Notes: generated by a model not told the origin, from the letters alone. A stretch of DNA of 64,000 nt from Brevibacterium siliguriense (GCF_900105315.1 NZ_LT629766.1:1054001-1118000); one strand, 5' to 3'. Shown: positions 34,892-46,802, counted from the first letter of the stretch. Numbers and translations: made by a program.

Positions 34892-35554
34892 GTGAGTACT
34901 CCGCCGCGCAACCCTCAGTATTACGCCGATCTGCAGAAGGAGATCGACAAAGCCGACCGCCGCCGGATCGACCAATGGCATGCAGCGATGCGGCGCGAAG
35001 GGCGCGTCGTGCTGCGAACGAACCTGTTCAAGACTTTCGCGATGGCACTCATCTGCTGGCTGTTCGTCGGAGCGATCATCCTCACATTCACCGTCACCCC
35101 CACCTCGACCTGGAACCCGATGTCCCCTGGTTTCGGCGGGTGGCCGGTCTTCTTCTTCCTTGTGGTCTTCGCCATCGGTTTGGTGCTGTTCGGCATCGGA
35201 GCGCTGTTGTGGACTTTTGTCTTTCCCTTTGTACGACCACAGTTCGTCGTGTCGAGGTGGGGCGTGGAGTCCTCATGGTGGAAGCCTGGCCGACGGGGCA
35301 GGCAGTTCGCAACGCCGTGGTCAGGTGTCGTCGACATCGGGGGAGAGTTCCAGTGGAGGAAATATCCGTTTCCGGACGCCCTGGTCGTGACGATCACTGC
35401 CCGTGGGGCGACCGCGCATCAGAACGCGCTGATCGGCACCGTCCGGAGGCCGGAGATGGTCACCTATCGCGTGTTAAGGGAGCTCAAAGCGAAGCCGCGT
35501 GATGTGTTGGTATTTCTCCGTGAGGTTCACGGGGCGCAGGCGGCGCATTACTGA
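34892..35554 (+). CDS. conserved membrane protein
   Basis: A 220-residue protein with two transmembrane helices (about 48-70 and 86-112) after a charged, Arg-rich cytoplasmic N-terminus, and a soluble C-terminal domain (FVVSRWGVESSWWKPGRRG onwards) that resembles a PH-like bacterial fold. I do not recognise a family name. GTG start, 43 bp after the small membrane protein, so possibly the last gene of the pit operon. A strong hairpin follows at 35642. A related architecture occurs in the protein at 38157, which also has two helices followed by a soluble basic domain. Confidence 0.75.
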   Translation: MSTPPRNPQYYADLQKEIDKADRRRIDQWHAAMRREGRVVLRTNLFKTFAMALICWLFVGAIILTFTVTPTSTWNPMSPGFGGWPVFFFLVVFAIGLVLFGIGALLWTFVFPFVRPQFVVSRWGVESSWWKPGRRGRQFATPWSGVVDIGGEFQWRKYPFPDALVVTITARGATAHQNALIGTVRRPEMVTYRVLRELKAKPRDVLVFLREVHGAQAAHY

Positions 35555-35641
35555 GTCTGCGCAGCTTCGGCCCTATAGCACGGAGGCACTGACGGATCAG
35601 CGGCGGGCCCCAACGGTCGAACGCGCACCGTCAACGAAATA

Positions 35642-35684
35642 CGACAATCCCCCAACCACCTCGGCGGCGGTTGGGGGATTGTCG
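35642..35684. terminator. bidirectional hairpin between converging genes
   Basis: A perfect 16-bp stem, CGACAATCCCCCAACC with GGTTGGGGGATTGTCG, and an 11-nt loop, between the converging membrane-protein gene and pckG. Confidence 0.8.
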
Positions 35685-35726
35685 ATGAGCGGACGGCTCA
35701 GGCCGTCGGCAACTCAGCCGAACGAC

Positions 35727-37559
<1,833 letters not shown>

Positions 37560-37932
37560 GAGTGGTCTCCTGGTCAATCGGGTGTGGGGTTTCGTCTGCG
37601 GCGGCTGGCGTCCGTCGAGCGGTTGGTACATATCCACCGTAGGATGGGAGCGGAAGCGAAAAACGCACGTTTCGGTCACTCGAAGATGTGCATTGGATCA
37701 CAGCCAGAGAGCAGTTGACGTGAATGGAACAACTGCATGACGTGTTGTTGCAAATGATTGACGGTTTGTTTCGCCGCTGATCGACGCTGAAACCTGCGAT
37801 TTGATCCCCTCTCGCCGAGGCGGTTCTGACCGTGCGTGCGAATGTGGCGAAGCGCACGTGGGTGCGATTTGAGCTTCGGTGAAACTGGTGTGTATAGTTG
37901 TTCGAGTTGCAGGGCGTGAGTCCGAGCGACAT
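37560..37932. other. intergenic region, no gene seen
   Basis: 373 bases between pckG and tRNA-Arg. No frame has gene character. One copy of the GCCGAGGCGG motif is at 37814-37823. The pckG promoter must lie on the minus strand here. Confidence 0.5.
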
Positions 37933-38005
37933 GCGCCACTAGCTCAACGGATAGAGCATCTGACTACGGATCAGAAGGTTGGGGGTTCGAATCCCTCGTG
38001 GCGCA
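37933..38005 (+). tRNA. tRNA-Arg (ACG)
   Basis: A 73-nt cloverleaf. The acceptor arms GCGCCAC and GTGGCGC pair perfectly, the anticodon loop CTACGGA gives ACG, and the T loop is GGTTCGAATCC. CCA is not encoded. Confidence 0.95.
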
Positions 38006-38014
38006 CAGAAGAAG

Positions 38015-38049
38015 AGTCCCTCACCTGGCAGGATTGCCGGTGAGGGACT
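38015..38049 (+). terminator. intrinsic terminator of tRNA-Arg
   Basis: An 11-bp stem, AGTCCCTCACC with GGTGAGGGACT, followed at once by TTT. Confidence 0.8.
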
Positions 38050-38089
38050 TTTACGTGTGCCTGGAGTCAGTCCGATCTGATGGCTTATA

Positions 38090-38112
38090 GGGTTAATGGT
38101 CAAAATGTGTGT
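38090..38112 (+). repeat. 23-bp exact repeat, copy 2
   Basis: Identical over 23 bases and in the same orientation to 24342-24364. Sequence differs on both sides, so this is a discrete unit, not part of a longer duplication. Confidence 0.7.
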
Positions 38113-38156
38113 ACAGGATGGCCCGCTTGCCCAGCCGGCAGTAGGGCAGGACCGGT

Positions 38157-38918
38157 TTGAACATGACTACTAATCCGAAGGTTGGGGCTCTGTTGGGTGT
38201 TGAGATGAGGAAAGCCCGTCGTCACCGGGACGAGCTCGGTGAGGTCATCGAGGTGTTCGCCGACCGGCCGGGTCCGAAGACCGTGACGGGGTTCGTTCTC
38301 GGGTGGGTGATCTTCACAGCTCTGACATTCATCAACCCGGGGGAGACGCCGCTGCTGGCGGTTGCTCCGGGCGTCATCTTCGCGGTGATGTTCGGTCTGA
38401 TCCTTCTCTATCTCTCGGGTGAGCGGCTCATCGTCTGCGAACGAGGGATCCTTGTCGGCTCCATTGCCCCGGGGATTCGTCCCTACGCCATTGCCTATCA
38501 GCAGATCACGCCCGGCAGCATTGCCGGGGTCGCCGGCGCGAACAGATATCTCAAAGAGGTCGGACTGCAAGGACAGATCGCGCAGTCGACTCTGCGAGCG
38601 TCGTGGTGGACGAAGAACGGAGTCCACTTCGTCGCCTGTTCAGCCGAGGATGCCAGGCGCGGACGCAGACGTTTCAAGCTGGCGCTCGACCCGATTCCAC
38701 GGTCGATCGACGGCCGCTGGATCTGGTTCGTCGGGACCGGTCGGCAGTCCGCGAAGTCGGCGGTCGAGGCGATCGCTCGGGCCGCCTCGGCGGCGGGGTA
38801 TCCGCAGCTGGCTCAGGCCGCGCTCGACCGGGGAATCGTCGAGCTGACGGGCAATCCGGAGGATGCTCACCGGCAGATGCCCGGCCACCTGCCGGTCGGC
38901 AGGGGCGGAGTCAGATAG
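38157..38918 (+). CDS. conserved membrane protein
   Basis: 253 residues, family not recognised. A charged N-terminus is followed by two transmembrane helices (about 46-66 and 70-92) and a soluble C-terminal region rich in Arg/Ala. The order of parts is the same as in the protein at 34892. Either TTG 38157 (AGGA 5 nt upstream) or ATG 38163 could be the start. It follows copy 2 of the 23-bp repeat closely, and its promoter would have to include or overlap that repeat. Confidence 0.72.
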   Translation: MNMTTNPKVGALLGVEMRKARRHRDELGEVIEVFADRPGPKTVTGFVLGWVIFTALTFINPGETPLLAVAPGVIFAVMFGLILLYLSGERLIVCERGILVGSIAPGIRPYAIAYQQITPGSIAGVAGANRYLKEVGLQGQIAQSTLRASWWTKNGVHFVACSAEDARRGRRRFKLALDPIPRSIDGRWIWFVGTGRQSAKSAVEAIARAASAAGYPQLAQAALDRGIVELTGNPEDAHRQMPGHLPVGRGGVR

Positions 38919-38952
38919 CCGTGACTCGGGTCAGTCGCGGCCGAGGCGTGTG

Positions 38953-39429
38953 TCACCTGGCGGCAAGCACAGCTTCTCGCTGTTTCGGTGAGAGCCGCTT
39001 GACGGCCTCGCGGATCGTCACCCTTGAGGCGCGGTGAGCCCGGGGGAGGATCAAGTCGAAGACGAGATCGGGGCGTGTGCGCGAGGTGTCGCGCAGAACC
39101 CAGACGATGGTCTTGCGGATGGAGAAGTCCTTCTCCTCGAGCATCGCATCGGCGAATCTGGAGAACCGGTCGAAGTCGCCGCGACCCTGACGCAACGGGA
39201 CCAGGTGCGCGAACAGGGCCGAGCGGCGAATCCAGAATTCCGCATCGCTCGCCCAGCGCTCGAGAACGGGGTCAAAGGCAGTATCTCGGTCGCCCAGCGC
39301 CCGCTGGGCGACCGAGGGGGCTGCCGTTGTCGGCGCGATCCAGAGGAGCCGACCGCCTCGGCGAGGGTGTGGGCCTGATTCCGGGAATCGGAATTCATGG
39401 AGTGAGTCTTTCCATGGCCCCACCACCAA
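38953..39429 (-). pseudogene. AlkD-like DNA alkylation repair protein, N-terminally truncated
   Basis: The 158-residue frame contains the C-terminal half of an AlkD-type HEAT-repeat glycosylase: RALGDRDTAFDPVLERWASD, FWIRRSALFAHLVPLR, DFSIRKTIVWVLRDTS and VTIREAVKRLS match the family block by block. The first 50 or so residues (up to about GRLLWIAPTTAAP) do not look like AlkD, and roughly the N-terminal third is missing. The break lies at a 32-bp perfect palindrome (39285-39316). No ribosome site precedes the apparent ATG. I read it as the remains of a deletion or rearrangement, though a shortened functional protein cannot be excluded. Confidence 0.65.
39285..39316. repeat. 32-bp perfect palindrome within AlkD remnant
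   Basis: CTCGGTCGCCCAGCG, two bases, then CGCTGGGCGACCGAG. It coincides with the point where similarity to AlkD begins. Confidence 0.75.
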
Positions 39430-39463
39430 TGGGTACAGGCACTGCAGCTCGCAGTGAATGCGA

Positions 39464-39523
39464 AGCGGCCGACAGCCGGACTCCGTCGATCGCGATGATC
39501 GGGGAGTGCGCCTGTCGGCCGCT
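39464..39523. repeat. inverted repeat upstream of AlkD remnant
   Basis: 12-bp arms AGCGGCCGACAG (39464-39475) and CTGTCGGCCGCT (39512-39523) enclose 36 bases. The 39430-39639 stretch around it has no gene; it may serve as the argG terminator. Confidence 0.55.
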
Positions 39524-39639
39524 CTCTGTTCTCAACCGGAGGCCGCGAGTCTCATGCTGCGCAGTGTCTCCGGAAGGTCTGGGGGCCTTCGGTTCGGGCT
39601 GACCTCAGTCCGTCCGAGCCCCGTGTCCGGGGCGGGGCC

Positions 39640-41121
<1,482 letters not shown>

Positions 41122-41154
41122 TTATGTGAATGGGGTGGGTGAGGAATGGTTTCG

Positions 41155-41206
41155 ATAGTGGCGAAAAGTCCGATTCGGCACGCGAAAGCGGACTTTTCGC
41201 CACTAT
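41155..41206. repeat. intergenic palindrome
   Basis: 18-bp perfect arms, ATAGTGGCGAAAAGTCCG and its complement, around a 16-base loop. A second hairpin (GGTTCCGGGG with CCCCGGAACC, 41225-41256) follows at once. It lies between argG and the GNAT gene. Confidence 0.7.
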
Positions 41207-41327
41207 GGAAGGCAGTGATCCCGTGGTTCCGGGGCCGGGGCGCCGTCCCCGGAACCCTGTCCCGTCGCGCCGGGTACACCTTCCCGAACCTCGCCGAGGC
41301 GGTCCTGCCGATTGCTATCGTGAGCGG

Positions 41328-42005
41328 GTGACGAATTCTCCCGCCCCTCAGTTCACCGTCCGCCCTGAGACATCCGGTGACTTCGGTGCCATCCACGCGT
41401 TGACCGCGGCTGCCTTCGGCCAGGTTGACGAAGCCGAGCTCGTCGACGCGCTCCGCGCATCCGGCAATGGGATCGGAGGTCTGTCGTTCGTCGGCGTCCT
41501 CGATGGCGAGGTCATCGCCCACGCCATGCTCTCCCGGTGCTTCGTCGGCGACGTTCCCGGGGTCTGCCTCGCGCCCTGTTCTGTGTGGCCCGAGCATCAG
41601 CGTACCGGTGTCGGCACCGCCGTCATCGAGGCGCTCCTCGCCGAGGCGGCCCGCACCGGTGAGGCGTTCGCCGTCGTGCTCGGTCACCCCGAGTACTACC
41701 CGCGCTTCGGGTTCACTCCGGCTTCCGGATTCGGCATCACCCTGCACATCGAGGTTCCCGACGAGGCGCTCATGGCGATGTCGTTGGCCGGCGAGGTGCC
41801 CGCAGGAGCCCTGGCCTTCGCCCCGAATTCGGGGTCTGAGCCAGGGCTGCCCATAGTCCCCCTCGCTCCGTTCGCCAGAGGGATGCACGCCCGACCCCGC
41901 GCCACCTACTGCTTCGCGCGGTGGGTGCGGATCGCCTCGGCGACGGCGATGGCGTCACCTTCGGGGGCGTCGGATTTCCGATCTGGTCGTGCCGTGAACA
42001 GGTAG
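41328..42005 (+). CDS. GNAT-family N-acetyltransferase (YhbS-like)
   Basis: 225 residues as read. The acetyl-CoA fold is clear in the first 165: the N-terminal FTVRPETSGDFGAIHALT, then LSRCFVGDVPGVCLAPCSVWPEHQRTGVGTAVIEALL (the acetyl-CoA P-loop Q/RxxGxG reads QRTGVG) and FAVVLGHPEYYPRFGF, typical of YhbS. The GTG at 41328 fits the family start. After GALAFAP (about residue 165) the sequence stops resembling GNAT and becomes Ala/Arg/Ser-rich, and its last 100 bases overlap the 3' end of the converging permease. The stop codon has probably been lost or shifted. Acyl acceptor unknown. Confidence 0.8.
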   Translation: MTNSPAPQFTVRPETSGDFGAIHALTAAAFGQVDEAELVDALRASGNGIGGLSFVGVLDGEVIAHAMLSRCFVGDVPGVCLAPCSVWPEHQRTGVGTAVIEALLAEAARTGEAFAVVLGHPEYYPRFGFTPASGFGITLHIEVPDEALMAMSLAGEVPAGALAFAPNSGSEPGLPIVPLAPFARGMHARPRATYCFARWVRIASATAMASPSGASDFRSGRAVNR

Positions 42006-43452
42006 ATGAAGCCGGCCACCAGAACGATGGTCAGGCCGATGAGCACGATCCAGTCGGCGAAGAACGCTCCCGAGTCTCCCGGCAGCGACAGCAGAACCAT
42101 CGCGAAGATGCCATAGGCCAGGGCCGCGATGTTGACGATGATGCCCCAGCCGCCCAGCGACCACGGGCCCGTCGGCTTCCATCCGCGCACCCTCTGCCGC
42201 AGCGCCCGAGGACGACCATCTGGAAGGCGAGGTAGATTCCGAGGATCGCGAACGAGGTCACGGCGACGAGGATGCCGTCGTTGAACCAGATGAGCACGCA
42301 GATCAGAGCGGGTGCCGTGCAGGCGACGATGAGAGCATTGTGCGGGATCTTCGTCCCGTCGGTGACTTTCGACAGCCATTTGTGACCGGGCATCATGCCA
42401 TCGCGGGCAAAGCTGAAGATCAGCCTCGATGCGGCGGCCTGCAGGCTGAGTACGCAGGAGATGAACGCGAGGACCGCGACGACGAGGAAGATCTTCGCCC
42501 CGACATCGCCGAGGCTGCCGGCGAGGATCGCGGGAATCGGATCGGCGACTTCACCGGCGACGATCTCCTCGAGGTTCGGGGCAGCGAGCACGTACCCGCC
42601 GAAGGAGAACAGGGCCGAGACAGCTCCGACGAAGATCGTCATGAGCATCGCCTTCGGGATCCCGCGAGCCGGATTCGACACTTCCTCGGCCACGTCGCCG
42701 CAGGCTTCGAATCCGTAGAAGAGGAAGAGTCCGGCAACCGCGGCGCCCAGGAACACAGGAAGATAGCTGCCGTCACCGGCGGTGCCCATGGTGTCGAAGA
42801 AGATGGAGAAGCTGTGTTTGCGTTCGAAGATGAGCAGGAAGAGTCCGAGCCCGATGACGCTGATGAGTTCGGCGAAGAGACCGATGCGAGCGATGCGGGC
42901 CAGCCACTTCGTGCCTGAGAAGTTGATCGCCAGCGCCAGCACGAGCAGCGCGAGCGCGAGGACGAGCGTGGTGTTGCGGCTGAGTTCGAGTCCGAATAGG
43001 CTCGCGAGGAATCCGGCCCCGAACTCGGCCACCGAGGTGATCGTGACGATGAGCGCGCAGATGTAGACCCAGGCGGCCATCCACGCGTACCGCTTGCTCC
43101 ACAGGCGCCTGGCCCACGGGTAGATCCCACCGGCGATGGGGAACTGGGAGACGACCTCGCCGAAGACGAGGGCCACGAGCAGCTGACCGCAAGCGACGAT
43201 GACGATCCACCAGATCGACGGTGGTCCGCCGGTCGAGAGTGCCACTGCCAGCAGCGAATAGACGCCGACGAGCGGTGAGAGGTACGTGAAGCCGAGGGCG
43301 AAATTCGCCCAGGGGCTCATCGACCGCTCGAATGAGTCGCCGTAGCCGAGGACGGCCAGGTGGTCGGAATCGGAGAGGTGGCCACCGGCTCGTTTGCCGC
43401 CGGAGTTGTGAACGCCCGAGGGGTTTTGGGCGCCAGAGAGATGATCGGACAT
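41906..43452 (-). pseudogene. APC-family amino acid/choline-type permease, with frameshift
   Basis: Read in two frames. From the ATG at 43452 the frame gives about 415 residues of a BAT1/GabP-like APC permease (SMSPWANFALGFTYLSPLVGVYSL, AGGIYPWARRLWSKRYAW, FYGFEACGDVAEEVSNP and the later SRLIFSFARDGMMPG). At about 42205 it turns into non-permease sequence, and the family C-terminus (PWSLGGWGIIVNIAALAYG, FADWIVLIGLTIVL) resumes in another frame ending at 41906. One extra base in the GG run of CTCGGGCGCTGCGG (complement strand) restores a protein of about 515 residues. Sequencing error or a recent mutation are both possible. Substrate is probably a small amine or amino acid such as GABA or choline-related; uncertain. 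Confidence 0.82.
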
Positions 43453-43643
43453 GGTGATGTTCCTTCATTCGAATCGTCGTTGATTCTGTGCTGTTGGCAT
43501 CGTATCTCCGTTTCTCGTCCGCGCGGCTGACCGCGATTTCATCCTCGTGGCGGAGGTGCCGAACGGCCGCGAGTCATAGCGTGGAATCACGGGCACGGTC
43601 CACCGTTGAATCGGTGGACACGGTGCAGGAACGAGGAGGAATC

Positions 43644-44795
43644 GTGAACACGCAGACGCACAATCAGACTGGATTCGCCGAGGCGACAGGATCGACCGCC
43701 GCGATTACCGGAGCCCCAACTTCCGCTGAGGCAACACCTGAGCCCCCGAATTCCGTCGAGGACGTCGACGCGAAAGGCCGCCCGCTCGCCGTCGTACCCG
43801 CCCGAGTCCCCTGGCTCGAGCTCGGCATCTTCGCCGTCATCGCTTTCGGTCTCGCATGGCTGGTCTGCCTGCCGCTGTGGTTGTCCGGCAAAGGTCTCAG
43901 CGACGTCGTCGCCGTCCAGCTCTACGGTGCGCTGATGATGTTCACCCCGCTTATCGCGAGCATCGTCGCCTCCATCGTCCAGCGCCGCCGCGCCCGTGCC
44001 AGGGGAGAAGCCCTGGCCAGCGTTCCCCGCTGCTTCGGGTTCTGGCCGTTGCGTCCTTTCGGCCGAGTCATCTGGATGACCGTTGCAGCCTTCTTGGGCA
44101 TCATGGTTCTCGTGGTTCTGGGCTACTTCCTCAGCGCTGCCTTCGGTTGGTTCAGCCTCGACCTCAGTGGGCTGTCCGGATTCAGAGCGCAGGTGGCCAC
44201 GCTCCCCGGCTTGGACTCAGTGCCGATCGGGCTTGCCGTCATCGGCTACCTGCTGGTCATGGTCATCAGTGCTGCGACCGGCGTCATTGTCACCATCGGT
44301 GAGGAATTCGGCTGGCGCGGATGGCTGCTCACCAGCCTGCGCCCCTTAGGTGCCTGGCCCGCACTGCTCATCATCGGCGTCGTCTGGGGACTATGGCACG
44401 CACCACTCATTCTGCTCGGCTACAACTTCAACCGCCCCGACATCTCGGGACTCGCGCTCATGGTCGGCGGGTGCATCATGGTCGGCATCCTCTTCGGCTG
44501 GCTGCGCCTGCGCACCGGATCAGTCTGGCCAGCGGTCTTCGCCCATGCCGGACTGAATGGCTCTGCCGGCATGCTGATGATCTTGTTCGTCAACGCCGGA
44601 GCTTCGAACCCTGATCCGGCACTCAGCATGTTCCTCGGAGTCTCCGGATGGATCGTCTCGGCAATCGTCGTCGCAGTTCTCATGGCCACCGGCCAATTCC
44701 GCAGGCAGCCCGAGTTGGGGATCAAGAAGGCTGAGCCTCTCGCCGAGGATGCTCCGCAGCCGAGTGCCCACGCGCAGACTGTCTGTTCGACGTAG
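43644..44795 (+). CDS. CPBP-family intramembrane metalloprotease (CAAX-like)
   Basis: 383 residues with about eight transmembrane helices after a 50-residue hydrophilic N-terminus. The CPBP motif EEFGWRG (EExxxR, Glu220, Glu221, Arg225) is followed by WGLWHAP in the next helix, giving the glutamates and His of the metal site. Family members cleave prenylated or other membrane proteins, or confer self-immunity to bacteriocins. The GTG at 43644 follows GAGGAGGA. The divergent permease lies 190 bp away, but I see no functional tie. A hairpin follows the gene at 44821. Confidence 0.88.
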   Translation: MNTQTHNQTGFAEATGSTAAITGAPTSAEATPEPPNSVEDVDAKGRPLAVVPARVPWLELGIFAVIAFGLAWLVCLPLWLSGKGLSDVVAVQLYGALMMFTPLIASIVASIVQRRRARARGEALASVPRCFGFWPLRPFGRVIWMTVAAFLGIMVLVVLGYFLSAAFGWFSLDLSGLSGFRAQVATLPGLDSVPIGLAVIGYLLVMVISAATGVIVTIGEEFGWRGWLLTSLRPLGAWPALLIIGVVWGLWHAPLILLGYNFNRPDISGLALMVGGCIMVGILFGWLRLRTGSVWPAVFAHAGLNGSAGMLMILFVNAGASNPDPALSMFLGVSGWIVSAIVVAVLMATGQFRRQPELGIKKAEPLAEDAPQPSAHAQTVCST

Positions 44796-44820
44796 GCAGC
44801 CTTAGTCACCGGCGTTTCGT

Positions 44821-44857
44821 GCCGGGACCGGCCTCGAATCTTGAGGCTCGGCCCCGG
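44821..44857 (+). terminator. imperfect hairpin after CPBP gene
   Basis: GCCTC-N7-GAGGC stem extended by CCG/CGG and CCGG pairs. No T-run follows, so a terminator function is only inferred. Confidence 0.5.
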
Positions 44858-44915
44858 CGTCGGCTAGGCTCAAAACCCGATCAACCGGAATCCCAATCCT
44901 CTTAAGGAGCCTCAT

Positions 44916-45404
44916 ATGACCTTCGGACCTTCGCTGCTGCAGACCGCCGGACGTGTGTTCACCGCACCGATCTTCATCAGCGGCGGATACTCGGCCGTCA
45001 CTGATCCGGCAGGCAAAGCAGCGATGGCCGAGTCGACTCTGGACGCTATCCGCGAATATGTGCCCGGGCTGCCCGACGACAACGAACTGCTCGTGCGCAT
45101 CAACGGCGGCGTCCAGATCCTCGCCGGCACCACCTTGCTGCTGGGCATCAAGCCGCGGCTCTCGGCACTCGCTCTCGCCGGGTCCCTCATCCCGACCACC
45201 CTCGCCGGTCACTCCTTCTGGGAGATGGAAGGCGGAGAGGCGAAGGCCCACCAGACGCAGTTCTCGAAGAACCTCGCCGCGCTCGGCGGACTGCTGCTCC
45301 TCATCGGAGCCGGTGAGAACCAGAAGGCCATCGACAAAGCGGCTGCCAAGGCTGCTGAGAAAGCTGCGAAGAAGGCCGAGAAGCGCGCCCTCAAGCAGGC
45401 TTGA
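44916..45404 (+). CDS. DoxX-family membrane protein
   Basis: 162 residues, four predicted transmembrane helices with the DoxX pattern (GRVFTAPIFISGGYSAV and VRINGGVQILAGTTLLLG). The C-terminal 35 residues are a Lys/Ala-rich cytoplasmic tail. DoxX proteins are membrane components of thiol/oxidoreductase systems in actinobacteria; no specific substrate can be given. The ATG at 44916 follows TTAAGGAGCCTCAT. The GrpB-like gene begins 3 nt after its stop, so the two form an operon. Confidence 0.85.
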   Translation: MTFGPSLLQTAGRVFTAPIFISGGYSAVTDPAGKAAMAESTLDAIREYVPGLPDDNELLVRINGGVQILAGTTLLLGIKPRLSALALAGSLIPTTLAGHSFWEMEGGEAKAHQTQFSKNLAALGGLLLLIGAGENQKAIDKAAAKAAEKAAKKAEKRALKQA

Positions 45405-45407
45405 GGC

Positions 45408-45926
45408 ATGACGCACTCGTCCGCCGATGGTTCCTCCGAGCCGGAGGCTGCGGACGGTGTGCCTGCCGATTCGATGTCAGCTTCGATTGCTGACATCGTC
45501 ACCTTCAACGACGTCAAGGATCCGAACCTCTGGGTGCGGCCGACTGCTCCTTCGGCCACGATAGAGATAGTCGACCACGATCCCGCCTGGGCCGACAATT
45601 TCGCAGAGGCAGGATTCGTTCTCACCATCCGTGAGCCCGCCTGGTACGAACACCGGATGCTCAAACGACTCGATCCGGAACCCGGGCAGCTGGGCTGCAA
45701 TCTCCATGTCTTCGGTCCCCGGTGTGCGGAAGTGGCGCGGATGCGGCTGTTTCGCGATTGGCTGCGGGAGCATGAGGACGAGCGTGAGGCTTACCAGTCG
45801 ACGAAGCGCACTTCGGCCGAGGAATCGAACGCGGCCGGGGAGACGGTCTTGGGGTACAACGCCCGCAAGCAGGACGTTGTTCGCGAGATCTACCACCGCA
45901 TCTTCGAAGCTCGAGGTTGGGTCTGA
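45408..45926 (+). CDS. GrpB-family protein with internal deletion
   Basis: 172 residues. The first 50 are a low-complexity extension (SSADGSSEPEAADG). The GrpB/UPF0157 (nucleotidyltransferase-like) parts then follow: IEIVDHDPAWADNF, and later REPAWYEHRMLK, CNLHVFGPRCAE and FRDWLREHEDEREAYQ. Between the first and second, the family normally has about 60 residues including the GSTSVPGLPAKPIIDI-type core. Here that part is absent, and DPAWADNF runs straight into AEAGFVLTIREP. The reading frame is kept, so the protein may fold but should lack the nucleotide-binding loop. It is 3 nt downstream of doxX. Possibly a decaying or repurposed gene. Confidence 0.75.
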   Translation: MTHSSADGSSEPEAADGVPADSMSASIADIVTFNDVKDPNLWVRPTAPSATIEIVDHDPAWADNFAEAGFVLTIREPAWYEHRMLKRLDPEPGQLGCNLHVFGPRCAEVARMRLFRDWLREHEDEREAYQSTKRTSAEESNAAGETVLGYNARKQDVVREIYHRIFEARGWV

Positions 45927-45957
45927 TCCACCCTCTCCCGCCTCCGTCGAGTCATGC

Positions 45958-45976
45958 TTAGGGTAGGCTAAGCAAA
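45958..45976. promoter_or_regulatory. iron box (DtxR/IdeR operator)
   Basis: TTAGGGTAGGCTAAGCAAA matches the 19-bp IdeR/DtxR consensus TTAGGTTAGGCTAACCTAA at 16 positions. It is 26 bp upstream of the siderophore-interacting protein start, as expected for iron-dependent repression. Confidence 0.75.
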
Positions 45977-46001
45977 GAAGTCCAGGCAGAGGGTGGAGCG
46001 A

Positions 46002-46802
46002 ATGGTCAACTGGCAGCGCGGCGTGATGCGACTCTTCCGCATCACGAATCACGAAGTGGTCGTCACCGGGGTCAAGGACTTCACCCCGAACTACCGTCGG
46101 ATCCACTTCTCCGGTCCCGAACTGCTGGTCCAGCTCGATGAGGTCTTCCCGACGCTGTGGACCCGACTGTGGTTCCCGCACCCGGAGAAGGGCGACGGCC
46201 ACCTGAGCCAGCGCGGCTACACGTTCTCGGCCATCGACCTCGATGCCGGCACCTTCAGTCTCGACTTCGTGCTCCATGGCGATCTCGGAGACGCCGATCC
46301 GGTAGACTCGGACGACATCGGCCCCGGCGCCCGCTGGGCAGCCCATGTCCGCCCCGGTGCCACGATCGAAGCCGCCCTCACCCCGGCCCGCCTCGACCTG
46401 CCCGACGACACCGCCCACCTCCTCCTCGCAGGGGACCTCACCGCGCTCCCGGCCATCAATTCCTGGTGCGAAGCCGTCCCTGCCGAGGTCACGATCACCG
46501 TGGCGATCACCGCCGACCCGACCGAGGTGCCGGGGCTCCCGCAGTCCGAACACCCCAACGCGACGTGGCATTGGATGAACCAAGGTTCGAACGCCGAGGC
46601 GGCCCCGCAGCTTCGCACGGATCGATCCGTGACCGATCACCTGCGCGGACTCGACCTCGATAGCGCCGGACTGTACGTCTGGGCGGCGGGGGAGAGGAGC
46701 ATGGTCAAAGAGGTCCGTCGCTTCGCCAAGGGCGATCTGGGGCTGGGGCGCTCGCAGCAGTTCTCCCAGTTCTACTGGTTCGCGGACAAGCCCACGGGCT
46801 GA
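46002..46802 (+). CDS. siderophore-interacting protein (SIP family), FAD-binding ferric-siderophore reductase
   Basis: 266 residues. An N-terminal ferredoxin-reductase-like FAD-binding domain (YRRIHFSGPELL, RGYTFSAID, FVLHGDLGDA) and a C-terminal SIP domain (LLLAGDLTALPAINSW, VWAAGERSMVKEVRRF) are in the usual order. Such proteins reduce ferric siderophores in the cytosol with NAD(P)H to release iron. The ATG at 46002 is 8 nt after AGAGGG; an in-frame GTG at 45993 is an alternative. The iron box just upstream supports expression in low iron. No siderophore biosynthesis or uptake gene is within the window. Confidence 0.9.
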   Translation: MVNWQRGVMRLFRITNHEVVVTGVKDFTPNYRRIHFSGPELLVQLDEVFPTLWTRLWFPHPEKGDGHLSQRGYTFSAIDLDAGTFSLDFVLHGDLGDADPVDSDDIGPGARWAAHVRPGATIEAALTPARLDLPDDTAHLLLAGDLTALPAINSWCEAVPAEVTITVAITADPTEVPGLPQSEHPNATWHWMNQGSNAEAAPQLRTDRSVTDHLRGLDLDSAGLYVWAAGERSMVKEVRRFAKGDLGLGRSQQFSQFYWFADKPTG

